A stretch of 36,616 bases of DNA, from assembly GCA_002162875.1 (NCBI GenBank), contig MABA01000005.1, positions 1 through 36,616 on the forward strand, read 5' to 3'. The translations under genes were made by a program, and so were the position numbers. The notes below the pieces were generated by a model that worked only from the letters and a program-made list of their open reading frames with translations, was not told where the DNA came from and made no database searches. This DNA is from Rhodobacterales bacterium 52_120_T64 (GTDB lineage Bacteria > Pseudomonadota > Alphaproteobacteria > Rhodobacterales > Rhodobacteraceae). Each line of letters opens with the position of its first letter. Position 1 is the stretch's first letter. Below are positions 23,497-31,883 of the stretch, one piece after another.

Positions 23497-24126
23497 TCAT
23501 CGTCTTTCGATCCAACTCGAAACAATCAATTCCGGCACCCGCCCCGCCACCCTTTCCGCATCGCGGGCCAGGTCAAGCCGTTTGCGCAATTTCACCTGCG
23601 GCACCAGCAGGAATATCGGAGCACTAACCTGCCCACGCCCGGTTTTCGCGCGCGATGCCACTGCTGTCCCGCGCGCATTAATCCGCGCTTTCTCGGCCAC
23701 CAGTAAACTTGGTCCGCCTCTCCGATAGATGAAACGCAGCTTGAGGCCTCGCCGCCGTTCCCACTCCAGCGGTGTCAGCCGTGCACCGCCACGACCTTTT
23801 CCGGCGACCTCGGTTGGAATGGCCAGATAAAACCCGTGTTTCGAGCGGATCAGCACGCCGCGATCATGGGAATGAATGATTTTCGGGGCCCTGGACCAAA
23901 TAAACGCCGCCGCATCAAGGCTTTCGTCGCGCTCCGGATAAGTCTTGTTGCGAATAGTGCGCGCCAGTCGCAGCCCCAAACCCGCGCCGCTAATTTGCGC
24001 GCGCCAGTCATTTTTGAGATCACCACCAGCTTCGCGCATCGCGGCCGTGACAGCCCTTTCGCCTGCCAGTATCTCGCCCCGCAACATCTCGACCAGATCC
24101 GGATCAAGGTCGAGCTTCAGCTTCAT
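23497..24126 (-). CDS. DUF6441 minor tail / neck protein (gpZ-like position)
   Basis: A 209-residue basic protein of the DUF6441 type, recognised from the start LDLDPDLVEMLRGEILAGER, the middle IWSRAPKIIHSHDRGVLI and HGFYLAIPTEVAGKGRGGARL, and the end ELIVSSWIERR. In related prophages it lies between the head-tail attachment gene and the tail terminator gene, the position of lambda Z, and probably works in the neck. It overlaps the previous gene by 4 bases (ATGA). The cargo island begins within about 20-80 bases of its stop codon. Confidence 0.85.
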   Translation of the reverse strand: MKLKLDLDPDLVEMLRGEILAGERAVTAAMREAGGDLKNDWRAQISGAGLGLRLARTIRNKTYPERDESLDAAAFIWSRAPKIIHSHDRGVLIRSKHGFYLAIPTEVAGKGRGGARLTPLEWERRRGLKLRFIYRRGGPSLLVAEKARINARGTAVASRAKTGRGQVSAPIFLLVPQVKLRKRLDLARDAERVAGRVPELIVSSWIERR

Positions 24127-24437
24127 GCGGGTCGCAAGTCCAGCGTCCAGACTAGCCGTTCGCGATCACGCACGGGCTCGCCCTGGATAACAAAGCTTTC
24201 GGTTCCAAACAGGATCAAATCATCGGGGCGGGGATTGGCCAACTCGGAAACCCGCACATCAACGGTGGTCGTGTCGCTAAGGATGCGCGCGGAACCAAAA
24301 CTGCTGATCTCGTCGGGCGCACGCCGGATCACGCGGATAGCGTGCTCTTCGCTTAACGCAGAAGAAATCCAGTAGGCATCCACCGCCATGGTGGTATTTG
24401 CAAAAATCCGGTCCATGGCGGCAGCAAAGGCGTTCAT
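24123..24437 (-). CDS. Head-tail attachment protein (gpFII-like)
   Basis: A 104-residue protein lying between major capsid and DUF6441 genes. It has the family's N-terminal helix (MNAFAAAMDRIFANTTMAVDA) quoted in part as FAAAMDRIFANTTMA, then beta strands with VRVSELANPRPDDLILFGTE and a terminal VWTLDLRPA. This matches lambda gpFII-type attachment proteins in size, place and predicted fold; sequence evidence is moderate. It starts 12 bases after the capsid gene stop and overlaps DUF6441 by 4 bases. Confidence 0.78.
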   Translation of the reverse strand: MNAFAAAMDRIFANTTMAVDAYWISSALSEEHAIRVIRRAPDEISSFGSARILSDTTTVDVRVSELANPRPDDLILFGTESFVIQGEPVRDRERLVWTLDLRPA

Positions 24438-24449
24438 CGAAATGCCCCG

Positions 24450-25472
24450 CTAGTTCGAGCTGTGCAGGCGGATAGCAAGGCGCGGCCGCTTGTTGACTGG
24501 CAGGACCGAGGCCTCGGTCATCAGATCAATCCAGCGACCTTTTTCGTCCAGATGCTGACGCGCATAAAGCGGCAGACCTACGGTGTTGGCGGCCTCGAGC
24601 AGGTTGGCAGGCCCGCCGTAGGTGGTGAAAGTATCAAACGTGCCAAGAGGAAAGGCGATACCTTCGCCAGCAGGGATCAGGCGCTCGGAGGTGCCGTCAG
24701 AGAGTGTGACGCTGCCATTGTACTCCTCGAACAGAACGCCGGCAAAGGGGAAGCTGCGGCGCATGTCGTCGCGAAGTGGCTGGCCACCGGTTGCCGAGAA
24801 GAATTTATAGGCGTCTTCGGTTTTGGGGTGCGATATCAGCTTGTCAAAGAACTCGGAACTCACCAGTGCGTAAGCGCTGGTCATAGTTTCCCCAAGGAGA
24901 CTGTCCTCGATCCCGCGAAGCGTTGTACGCACTTTGCCCTGCACGTTGGTGCCAGCGGTGCCGAACACAAAGTCGACCGAGATTTGTTCCAGCCCGAACT
25001 CGGTGAAGTAATTGTAAAGCGTAGTGCCGGCACCGTCCTTGACGATACCGCGCAGTGCGTTCATCTCCATGTATTCGCGGGTCTGGGCATGCTTGCGCCG
25101 CATCAGCGTCAGTTTACGGTTCATGACCGTGAGGAGGGGATCGGCTGCGTCCGAAACCCCGATGGCCGGAATGCCCTGAATGTCAGCGGGCAAGATCACA
25201 TCGTCATGCGGAATCCACGGCAGGGCAAAGGAGCGCATCGAGCGACCTTCACGCTCGCCGACTGTGGCAGAACTGCCAAGGGGCACCGAGGGCAGCAGAC
25301 TGAGGACACCCTCGAATTGCTCGATGATAACAGAGCGCTGGGTGACGCCCTCGAAACGGAACAGCCCGATTTGTGCAAGGCGAGTGTAAAGATTGGGCAG
25401 CAGGTTGATGGCCTGCGTCATCTCGGCTAGCGAGTAGCCGCCAGCGTCAAAAGGATTGCGGGTGATGGGCAT
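24450..25472 (-). CDS. Major capsid protein E (lambda gpE family)
   Basis: A 340-residue major capsid protein of the lambda gpE family (HK97 fold). Landmarks are NPFDAGGYSLAEMTQAIN at the start, RTGLFRFEGV-like IGLFRFEGVTQRSVIIE, EREGRSMRSFALPWIPHDD, LRRKHAQTREYMEMNALRG-like RRKHAQTREYMEMNALRG, and a C-terminal AEGIAFPLGT-type stretch (AGEGIAFPLGTFDTF). It is full length. It is preceded by the decoration protein gene (30-base spacer) and followed by the attachment gene. It forms the shell after scaffold-guided assembly. Confidence 0.95.
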   Translation of the reverse strand: MPITRNPFDAGGYSLAEMTQAINLLPNLYTRLAQIGLFRFEGVTQRSVIIEQFEGVLSLLPSVPLGSSATVGEREGRSMRSFALPWIPHDDVILPADIQGIPAIGVSDAADPLLTVMNRKLTLMRRKHAQTREYMEMNALRGIVKDGAGTTLYNYFTEFGLEQISVDFVFGTAGTNVQGKVRTTLRGIEDSLLGETMTSAYALVSSEFFDKLISHPKTEDAYKFFSATGGQPLRDDMRRSFPFAGVLFEEYNGSVTLSDGTSERLIPAGEGIAFPLGTFDTFTTYGGPANLLEAANTVGLPLYARQHLDEKGRWIDLMTEASVLPVNKRPRLAIRLHSSN

Positions 25473-25502
25473 GGGTTTCTCCGGGGTTTTTCAGAAAATT
25501 GA

Positions 25503-25883
25503 TCAGGCGGCGTTGCGGGCGATGATGCCTAGAGCGGCGAGCTCGGCGATTTTGGTTGCAGTCTTGGTCGCATCATCGACACTGGCGTCAAATGTGAGGT
25601 TGGCGGGCGAGATGATGGCAGGGCCGCGGACAATGACGACGCCGAGGGTATCTGCGAGCATGGCATCGACGGAATAAAGCAGTAGGGCGGCGGCAACTTC
25701 GGCGCCATCTACGCCACCGTCACTCGCTAACGTGAACTTGCCACTGGCAGTGATGCGCCCGAGGACGGAGCCGACTGGATAGGCGACGCCGGCTAGTAGG
25801 GTGATAGTCTCGCGTGTGTAGTTGGGATTGACCTCGTATTTGAGGACATCGCCGAGGCTGGCGGGTTGGACAAGCGGGGCCAT
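25503..25883 (-). CDS. Head decoration protein (gpD family)
   Basis: A 126-residue protein of the lambda gpD-type head decoration family (HDPD). Typical segments are VLKYEVNPNYTRETITLLAG, YPVGSVLGRITASGKF and AILLYSVDA-like AALLLYSVDAMLADT, with a C-terminal ALGIIARNAA. It binds the expanded capsid at three-fold positions and stabilises it. It lies between protease/scaffold and capsid genes, the lambda order C-Nu3-D-E. Confidence 0.92.
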   Translation of the reverse strand: MAPLVQPASLGDVLKYEVNPNYTRETITLLAGVAYPVGSVLGRITASGKFTLASDGGVDGAEVAAALLLYSVDAMLADTLGVVIVRGPAIISPANLTFDASVDDATKTATKIAELAALGIIARNAA

Positions 25884-25940
25884 TGTTTAGTCTCCGTGTT
25901 TGTTTTTCTTGAAGTTGGGGTGACGCGCGGCTTTAGCCTT

Positions 25941-26351
25941 TTAGGCTTTTGCTTCAGCGGCGGCTTTTTTTGCTGCGGCGACAAGCGGGCTGTCTTTTGC
26001 TGAGGCCGCTGCGGGGGCAGTCGCAACGATCAAAGCTGCATCGCTGGTGGCCGCAAGATTGTCCAAAACCTGAGAGCGCAGTGCATCAGGCTTGAGGCCG
26101 CGTTTCACAGCATCCGCGGTATCAATCGAGACGCCGAGACGTGCGGCTTGTGCACAGATTTGGGCCACTTCGGCGGCCTCGATCCGGATGGTGTCGGCAT
26201 CCGGTGCAGCTGCGTTGGGCGTGTCTGGAATTGCCGGTTGCGGTGTTGCGGGAGAAGCCGTTGCAGCCGTCTCTGTTTGCGTTTGCGCCTGTGTTTGCAC
26301 TGCAGGTGTTTCGGTTTCCGTTTCATCGGACGGCTCAGTGTTCGGGTTCAT
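25941..26351 (-). CDS. Nested scaffold protein (Nu3-like), internal in-frame start
   Basis: Inside the protease gene, in the same frame, an ATG at 26351 is preceded by AAGGAAACCACT, a strong ribosome binding site within coding sequence. It would produce a 136-residue protein starting MNPNTEPSDETETE and identical to the protease C-terminus. This mirrors lambda, where Nu3 is made from an internal start in gene C. The sequence (acidic, Q/T-rich, then helical with AEVAQICAQAARLGV) fits a capsid scaffold. Expression is inferred. Confidence 0.72.
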   Translation of the reverse strand: MNPNTEPSDETETETPAVQTQAQTQTETAATASPATPQPAIPDTPNAAAPDADTIRIEAAEVAQICAQAARLGVSIDTADAVKRGLKPDALRSQVLDNLAATSDAALIVATAPAAASAKDSPLVAAAKKAAAEAKA

Positions 26352-27326
26352 AGTGGTTTCCTTTCGGGTTTGGGAATTTCGGGTGGTTGCGTGCAGGAAT
26401 GTAATTGCACCGGGATCTCGGCGGTCTTCAGCAAAGGCGCGAAAAGCACTACGGGGATCCGATACGGCGTCGGCCAGTCCAGCCGTTACGGCTTCGACAC
26501 CGCGAAACACGGCCGCTTCGGTTTCGAGGGCCGCATCTACATCGAGCAACTCCCCGCGACCTTTGGCGACGGTTTGGGCAAACAAGGCTCGCAGGCTTTC
26601 CAGCTCTGATTGTATTTGGTTCTGAACATCTTCGGGGAGGGGCTCGTAAGGGTTGGCGTCAACCTTGTGCGCGCCCGCATGGACCAGCGTGACGTTGATA
26701 CCTTTTTGATCGAGCATGCCGCTCATTTCGGAATGGAGCACGACAACTCCGATACTGCCGACAGCGCCGGTGCGCGGCAGAGTGATGTGGCTGGCTTGCG
26801 AGGCCAGAATGTAGCCTGCCGACAAGGCGTGCTCGGCGACAAAGGCATGGACCGGTTTTTGCTCCCGCGCCGCGCGAATGCGATCGGCGAGATCAAAGGC
26901 ACCGGCAACTTCGCCACCAAAGCTGTCGATCTCGAGTGCAATGCCGCGCACAGCGGAGTCAGCAAGGGCGGCGTCTATCTGTGCCGTGATGCCTTCATAG
27001 GATGTGACACCAGAGGATTGCCCTATCCACGCACCACGATGCACCAGCGTTTCGGCGATTTCGATCACGGCGATACCGTCGATCAACGAATAGGGCCGTG
27101 AACCACTATCCAATTGTCGCTCTGCCAATTCACCGCCAATAAGCGAAGCACGGGCGGGCAAGGCGGCCTGTGCCAGCGCACCATTCTCTACCATCAGCCC
27201 CTGAAGCCTGATCTCCTGCCCTGTGATCCGCGAACCTAACCCCGAAAGGAATGCCAGCGCCTTGGAGGGTTCCACCATTAGCGGCGTATTAAAAGCGCGC
27301 TGGGCGATTTGTGCGTGATGCATCAT
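25941..27326 (-). CDS. Head maturation protease, S49 (SppA/gpC-like), with C-terminal scaffold domain
   Basis: A 461-residue protein. Residues 80-310 form a ClpP/SppA-fold S49 peptidase: EIDSFGGEVAGAFDLADRI (oxyanion-side segment), the nucleophile Ser169 in HALSAGYILASQ, and the general base Lys221 in GAHKVDANPYEPL. Residues about 326-461 are low-complexity, rich in T, E, Q, A and P, then helical; this is the scaffold portion. As in lambda gpC, the protease is expected to cleave itself and the scaffold during prohead maturation. It overlaps the portal stop by 4 bases. A separate internal start at 26351 yields the scaffold alone. Confidence 0.92.
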   Translation of the reverse strand: MMHHAQIAQRAFNTPLMVEPSKALAFLSGLGSRITGQEIRLQGLMVENGALAQAALPARASLIGGELAERQLDSGSRPYSLIDGIAVIEIAETLVHRGAWIGQSSGVTSYEGITAQIDAALADSAVRGIALEIDSFGGEVAGAFDLADRIRAAREQKPVHAFVAEHALSAGYILASQASHITLPRTGAVGSIGVVVLHSEMSGMLDQKGINVTLVHAGAHKVDANPYEPLPEDVQNQIQSELESLRALFAQTVAKGRGELLDVDAALETEAAVFRGVEAVTAGLADAVSDPRSAFRAFAEDRRDPGAITFLHATTRNSQTRKETTMNPNTEPSDETETETPAVQTQAQTQTETAATASPATPQPAIPDTPNAAAPDADTIRIEAAEVAQICAQAARLGVSIDTADAVKRGLKPDALRSQVLDNLAATSDAALIVATAPAAASAKDSPLVAAAKKAAAEAKA

Positions 27327-28819
27327 TCGGCGTCCTCGCTATCCGGTTCGGGTTTGTTGGAAGGCGGGTCATCGCCTTCGCTTTGTCCATTATCATTGCC
27401 GCTCGAAGCGTTACCTTCGCCCGGTGCCTGTGCCGGCGATCCCGGGCGGCGGAAATCAAGCCCCAGATCAAGTTCACGTGCCCGCTCGGCGGCGATCTCG
27501 CGGTCAACCTGCTCGGCGTCATAGCCCCGTTCCGAAAGCGCTTGTGTGCGGGATTTCAGTCCAGCCTCGATCTGGAGTATTTCGGCCGAGGCATCCTTCA
27601 TCGGATCAACCCAGTCCCATTTTGTCGGTAGCCATGAGCAGGTTTGGTATTTTCGGCGCTGAGCCTCATAATCGGGCAACTCCAGCGCACCGGAGAGAAC
27701 AGCGACATCCATCCAGCGCGCCCAGACTGCGCGACACATCTGGAAGACCAATACCCCGTGTTGCCAGGCTGAAATCCGGCGGCGGAAATCCACCAGAGAT
27801 ATTCGTGAGTTGGAAAAGTTGCCCCTGGCGGTGTCGTTGGTGAGATACCCGTAAGGAATGCCGAGGGCGGCCGAGATTTGCAGCAACGTGCGATATTGAA
27901 ACGGCTCGTAGGTAGAACCGGAATCCGGAATGGCAGGGGTCGAGACATCTTCGCCCGGATCAAGGCGCACGATTTGCCCGGGCTCGACTTCCAGATCCTC
28001 GTCAGCCGGTTCCAGAGGTGTTTCAGGCGCGGGCGAGGTGATGAACATCGCAAACATTGCCGCGGTCTTTTTGCGCTCGAGCTCTGCGTCGTCATAAAGA
28101 TCAAGCGTGAAGAGTTTTACGATAGCAGGGGAAAAACGCGAGACACCGCGCAGCTGTCCGGCTTCAACGGGATCAATAACGTGGATTATGTCGGCAGCCA
28201 GCACGCGCGCAGTTTCGCCCGCAAGTCCGGGGTCGGTTATATCGCCCGGGTGACGGCGCAAGAGATGATAGGCTACGCGTCGCCCGATGCGATTGAACTC
28301 GATGCCTTGGCGGATTAGCCCACCGCCGGAAAGTTCGCGGTTCATATCGAGTGGCAGCATTTCCGAGGGGAGCATCTGCAATTGCAGGGGAACGCTTAGA
28401 CCGTCTGCGGCACGGCGTGTCCGGATGCGCAGAAAAACCTCACCTGCCAAAAACACCTCGCGGGTAGCGCGACGCTGTAATCCGTAAAAGTCCGTCAACC
28501 CTTCGGCGTCGGCATCATCGGTCCAGGCAAGCCACAGTGATTGTAATTCTTCCTTGAGGGCAGGGTCTGCAATGGACGAGGAGGGCTTGATACCGTCCCC
28601 AACCACATTACCGGCAAAAGCCTCGAGAGCATTGGTGGCGTAGCCATTGTTGCGCACCAGCCATCGAGCGCGCGCCGTAATTGTGTCACCAGCGCCTGCA
28701 ATCAGCGTGTTTACATGCAGGCGTGATGCCCGAAATCCGCGCAAACGCCTGTGCATCTGTGCGGCGTCAAACCCGCCGATCACCGCGCCCAGTCGCTGGC
28801 GAAACCCTTCCATTACCAT
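27323..28819 (-). CDS. Phage portal protein, lambda gpB family
   Basis: A 498-residue portal protein that forms the dodecameric DNA gate and connector at one vertex. Family landmarks include ARARWLVRNNGYATNALEAF near residue 50, GDGIKPSSSI, TDFYGLQRRATREVFLAGEV, LPSEMLPLDMN, GVSRFSPAIVKLFTLDLYDD, and ALGIPYGYLTNDTARGNFSN near residue 335, the last one strongly conserved. The C-terminus is low-complexity and acidic. It starts 3 bases after the gpW stop and overlaps the protease start (ATGA). Confidence 0.95.
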   Translation of the reverse strand: MVMEGFRQRLGAVIGGFDAAQMHRRLRGFRASRLHVNTLIAGAGDTITARARWLVRNNGYATNALEAFAGNVVGDGIKPSSSIADPALKEELQSLWLAWTDDADAEGLTDFYGLQRRATREVFLAGEVFLRIRTRRAADGLSVPLQLQMLPSEMLPLDMNRELSGGGLIRQGIEFNRIGRRVAYHLLRRHPGDITDPGLAGETARVLAADIIHVIDPVEAGQLRGVSRFSPAIVKLFTLDLYDDAELERKKTAAMFAMFITSPAPETPLEPADEDLEVEPGQIVRLDPGEDVSTPAIPDSGSTYEPFQYRTLLQISAALGIPYGYLTNDTARGNFSNSRISLVDFRRRISAWQHGVLVFQMCRAVWARWMDVAVLSGALELPDYEAQRRKYQTCSWLPTKWDWVDPMKDASAEILQIEAGLKSRTQALSERGYDAEQVDREIAAERARELDLGLDFRRPGSPAQAPGEGNASSGNDNGQSEGDDPPSNKPEPDSEDAE

Positions 28820-28822
28820 TGC

Positions 28823-29035
28823 CTAAAGCCCCTTCGTGGCCACAGTGCCCCAGCGCCGCCGCCGTTTTGTGCCACCAGCAATGGCAATCCGGTTTTCCAG
28901 ATTGGCGATTGCCGCTGCCAGTTCTGCATCCGAGCCATAGGTGATGGTACGCCCGTCGTAGCTCACAGCGCGCACGCCTGCGAACCGCGCTTCGTGCAGC
29001 GCATCGAGCAGGGTCCGCATTCGATCAATATCCAT
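28823..29035 (-). CDS. gpW-like head-tail joining protein
   Basis: A 70-residue protein in the lambda gpW position between large terminase and portal. It begins with a helix (DRMRTLLDALHEARFAG) and contains VRAVSYDGRTITYGSDAELA, the beta-hairpin pattern of the gpW family, and ends in a basic tail (GGTKRRRRWGTVATKGL). gpW completes the head and allows gpFII to attach. The start is one base from the terminase stop, so coupling is likely. Confidence 0.9.
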   Translation of the reverse strand: MDIDRMRTLLDALHEARFAGVRAVSYDGRTITYGSDAELAAAIANLENRIAIAGGTKRRRRWGTVATKGL

Positions 29036-29036
29036 C

Positions 29037-31067
29037 TCAGTCCCTCATAAATCTTGGTGTGTAGGCGCGCCGCTTGCGCCGCGGTGTCGCCAACGTTCCG
29101 GCAGTTGCCACCGGAGCCGTATTTTTGGCCGTTGCTTCAGGCAAATTGGCAGTTTGGCGCGTCTCCACGCCTGCCTGTTCTTCAAGGCGTCGCCACGTTG
29201 CCTCGTCCCAGCGATCGGCCCCGAGGATCCACGCGGCGGCGCGGGCATAGACCCGACAATCGAGCGCCTCGTTGCGCTCGCGCATCTTTTGCCATTCCTG
29301 ACGAGCATACCCGCGCTTGTTGCGCACCGTGATCAGCTGTTCGGCGACCAGCTGTTTGAGCCATTCGGTGTCGATCCAGTCGGGCAGGTGCACGGTGCCT
29401 GACGGGTTGCAGATACCCAGCTCTCTGTCTTCATCGCTCGGGCGTTCAAGACGCAAAAACCTGTAGGTCTCGGTTTTGAATGTGGCCGTGGCGATCGACC
29501 AGAGACGTGCCCCGCGGCGCAGACGTTTGCCACCACTCAAAGCATCGACATAGGTTGGACCCGAAACCGGTGTGGTGCGATTGAACCCTTCCAGGCCTTT
29601 TATCGGGGCGACCTGTTCAAAACCTTGTGCGCGGGCCCAAGTGTAAACGGTGGTTGCTTCATACCCGGAATCAATCGCCAGTTTTGCGATCGGCATTACT
29701 GCACCATTGGCGTGTTGCCATGTTTTGACCAGCAAGGCCGTGAGTTCGTTCCAGGCCTCTGCATGATCAGGCCCACCGGCAATGACGATGTGATCAATGA
29801 GCCAGCTTTCCAGCCCGCGACCCCAGGCCCAGACGTCGACCTCGATGCGATCCTTTTGCACATCGACGCCAGCGGTGAGAAACAATCCGTCTTCGGGAAT
29901 CTGCGCGTCGTAACTTTCGCGGCGCTCCGACAAGCGCTGCCATTCCGGTGCATCACCGCTCTCGACCCACGTTTCGCCCAACAACGTGTTGCGGGCTGCA
30001 CGCAGCATATCCTCCGAGCCTTGTGCCGCCAGCCAGTCACGCGCGATTTGCTCCCAGCTCTTCCAGCCAATCGGCGAATAGAGCGCCGAGATGTGGAACC
30101 CGATCGAGTTCGGGTCCTGCGATTTTGTCGTTGCCCGCCATTCTCCCGCTTCCAGCATCGCGGTTTTATGGTGCTCGGCGATTGCTGCTTCACAGCCCTC
30201 GCAATGATAGGTGGCTGTTTCCGGCTTGCCCTTGGCCCAGCGCAGGCGTTCGAACTCCAGCCATTGCATACGAGAGCAATGCGGGCAGGGCACAAAATAA
30301 CGCCGCTGGTCCGAGGCCTCGTATTCGCGCTCGATCCGGCTTAGCCCCTTGATTGTCGGCGTCGAAACCATGAACACTTTTCGGCGGTGTGCGAAGGTGG
30401 TTGTTCTTGCTTCGGCCAGCGAAACCGGATCTCCTTCCTCGTCTGCTGAAGCCGGATAGGCATCAACTTCGTCGAGGAAAATGTAGCGCGCCGGCATCGA
30501 GCGCAGACCGGTGGCCGAGTTCGCCCCTGTCAGCACCAGAATGCCGCCCGGGAATTCCTTGGAAAGCATCGAGTTGCCCGCATCGCGCGATCGTGCCGGA
30601 TTAACCCGCTCCTTGAGAGCCGGGCTGTCCTCGATCAGCGGATCAATCCGCCCGCGCGAGCTGCGTTTGGCCATCTCGAGCGTCGGTAACACGGCCAGCA
30701 TTGGACCGGGGGCATGGTGGATAACAAACCCGATCCAGTTGTTACCGGCTTCCGTCGCTCCGACCTGCGCGGCCTTCATGAAGGAGATGCGCTGTGCCGG
30801 ATGTTTGGGCGAGAGCGCATCCATGATCTCGCGCAAATACGGTGTTCGAGCCGTGCGGTAGCGCCCGGGCTCTGCCGAGGCGCGCGAGGATAACCAGCGG
30901 TGCTGGTCGGCCCACTCCGAAACCGTCAGGTCAGGATCGGGCCGCATTCCACGTCGCCAGGCGCGAAGAATGTCTTCCGAACCGCCAAAGCTCAGGTCAG
31001 GTGCGAATTCCTCCTCATCCAAGGGTAACCTTGAGATCGGCAAGGGCGTCGAGCTGCTCTCTGACAT
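29037..31067 (-). CDS. Terminase large subunit, GpA family
   Basis: A 676-residue packaging motor. The ATPase part (1-250) shows the adenine/P-loop region KAAQVGATEAGNNW (98-111), Walker B YIFLDEVD (195-202) and the coupling motif VSTPT (234-238). A CPHC and CEGC cysteine pair around 260-295 suggests a zinc site. The nuclease part starts with LTAGVDVQKDRIEVDVWAWG near residue 400, with its first catalytic Asp. I chose the ATG at 31067 (GGAA upstream), so the gene overlaps the end of the small subunit by 53 bases; an upstream ATG at 31097 is less likely. The length is typical and no break is seen. Confidence 0.95.
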   Translation of the reverse strand: MSESSSTPLPISRLPLDEEEFAPDLSFGGSEDILRAWRRGMRPDPDLTVSEWADQHRWLSSRASAEPGRYRTARTPYLREIMDALSPKHPAQRISFMKAAQVGATEAGNNWIGFVIHHAPGPMLAVLPTLEMAKRSSRGRIDPLIEDSPALKERVNPARSRDAGNSMLSKEFPGGILVLTGANSATGLRSMPARYIFLDEVDAYPASADEEGDPVSLAEARTTTFAHRRKVFMVSTPTIKGLSRIEREYEASDQRRYFVPCPHCSRMQWLEFERLRWAKGKPETATYHCEGCEAAIAEHHKTAMLEAGEWRATTKSQDPNSIGFHISALYSPIGWKSWEQIARDWLAAQGSEDMLRAARNTLLGETWVESGDAPEWQRLSERRESYDAQIPEDGLFLTAGVDVQKDRIEVDVWAWGRGLESWLIDHIVIAGGPDHAEAWNELTALLVKTWQHANGAVMPIAKLAIDSGYEATTVYTWARAQGFEQVAPIKGLEGFNRTTPVSGPTYVDALSGGKRLRRGARLWSIATATFKTETYRFLRLERPSDEDRELGICNPSGTVHLPDWIDTEWLKQLVAEQLITVRNKRGYARQEWQKMRERNEALDCRVYARAAAWILGADRWDEATWRRLEEQAGVETRQTANLPEATAKNTAPVATAGTLATPRRKRRAYTPRFMRD

Positions 31068-31554
31068 GGGTTTCCAGCACCCTTTGCATGGTTGCAACTT
31101 CGATCAAAACCGGTGTTCCTGTTGCTGCCTCTACCTCGGCCGCAACCTGTGCTGCCATCAGTGCCGCGACACGGGCGGGCCATGTGACCCAGACGTCACG
31201 TTCCTGGCGCGCCAGCCGGAACACCATCGTTTCCGCGCGCGCCCGATCAACCAGCGCGCCTTTCTTCTTCTGGATCGAAAGCTGGCGTTCCTGTGCCTGA
31301 TAAACTGTTAGCGCCGTTCGGGCCTTCAGGTAAGACGAACTCTCGGCCGGGCCGCTGATACTGCTCTCGTTGCTGGCAACCGATCGGCGTTGTTGATCCG
31401 GATCCGTCGTACCTGCACGGTGTGCATCCGAGGCGGCGGCGTTGATGGACCCGTCACCATAAAGCACCATCCGGCCGTTACGTTTTGCTTTCTGGATGGC
31501 GCCGCGCGACAGTTTTGAATGGGCGGAATATTCCCTCTCGCTCATTCCCTGCAT
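31015..31554 (-). CDS. Terminase small subunit, Nu1-like
   Basis: A 179-residue DNA-recognition subunit. The N-terminus is a winged helix-turn-helix type domain (SEREYSAHSKLSRGAIQKAK, then GRMVLYGDGSIN), where lambda Nu1 binds cos DNA. A linker (about 45-70) leads to a helical part with YLKARTALTVYQAQERQLSI and a predicted coiled coil ending in TMQRVLETHVREQLDAL. The ATG at 31554 has GGAGG 5 bases upstream. It is the first gene of the late cluster, divergent from the DUF6900 gene. The first packaging site could lie in the spacer to its right. Confidence 0.9.
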   Translation of the reverse strand: MQGMSEREYSAHSKLSRGAIQKAKRNGRMVLYGDGSINAAASDAHRAGTTDPDQQRRSVASNESSISGPAESSSYLKARTALTVYQAQERQLSIQKKKGALVDRARAETMVFRLARQERDVWVTWPARVAALMAAQVAAEVEAATGTPVLIEVATMQRVLETHVREQLDALADLKVTLG

Positions 31555-31574
31555 GGCAGCCTCCGCAACGATTA

Positions 31575-31591
31575 AAGCAATGATATTGCTT
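31575..31591. promoter_or_regulatory. Inverted repeat in the divergent promoter region of the late cluster
   Basis: AAGCAA-TGATA-TTGCTT is a perfect 6-bp inverted repeat 21 bases upstream of the small terminase start, in the 125-base spacer to the divergent DUF6900 gene. It could be an operator of the late promoter or part of a terminase-binding site. I see no convincing -35/-10 pair. Confidence 0.35.
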
Positions 31592-31679
31592 GGTATTAAG
31601 TTGATTACACTTCGATCAAGAGCGATTCCGGTTACAGAAGCGATGCAGCTATTGCGTTGTAAGCCACGGAGCCAAAATC

Positions 31680-31883
31680 ATGACTTCACCAACCAAAACC
31701 GAAACGGAAGCCGTCCTGCTCGAAATTGCACGGAACCACTTCTTCATCGAGACGTTCAATACGCAAAACATCGACTGGCTGGATTTCCACGAAGTTTCCG
31801 TCCGCTCGATCCGTAGCGCTCTCGAGGCCGCCTTCGCCGCCGGTCAAGCAGCAGTAAAAACAGGGAGCGTAAGTCATGACTGA
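31680..31883 (+). CDS. DUF6900-type small protein
   Basis: A 67-residue protein recognised from LLEIARNHFFIETFNTQNID (given in part: LLEIARNHFFIETF) and the end IRSALEAAFAAGQAA, the DUF6900 pattern. CGGAG lies 9 bases before the ATG. It overlaps the DUF3489 start (ATGACTGA). In alphaproteobacterial mobile regions this pair usually sits with a DUF2924 protein and a large serine recombinase, neither of which is present here. The function is unknown. Confidence 0.78.
   Translation: MTSPTKTETEAVLLEIARNHFFIETFNTQNIDWLDFHEVSVRSIRSALEAAFAAGQAAVKTGSVSHD

Larger units (their letters stand above)
3246..31554 (-). mobile_element. Prophage late gene cluster (lambda-like head, GTA-like tail), interrupted by cargo
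   Basis: Minus-strand block running from small terminase (right) to spanins (left) in classical order: packaging, head, connector, tail, tail tip, lysis. Head genes match lambda Nu1/A/W/B/C/D/E/FII by family. Tail-tip genes match the gene-transfer-agent order DUF2460, DUF2163, NlpC/P60, TIM-barrel protein. The block is interrupted by a cargo island (about 16.9-23.48 kb) and a higBA pair, and the DUF2793 gene is frameshifted. I see no integrase, excisionase, CI/Cro, or replication gene inside it. It is therefore likely a defective or domesticated prophage, or its early half lies outside the window. Confidence 0.85.

Noticed and set aside
24462-25430. Plus-strand open frame of 322 codons
   Set aside because: It lies fully antisense to the intact major capsid gene, has no ribosome binding site or recognisable domain, and its length follows from the GC-rich third positions of the capsid gene.
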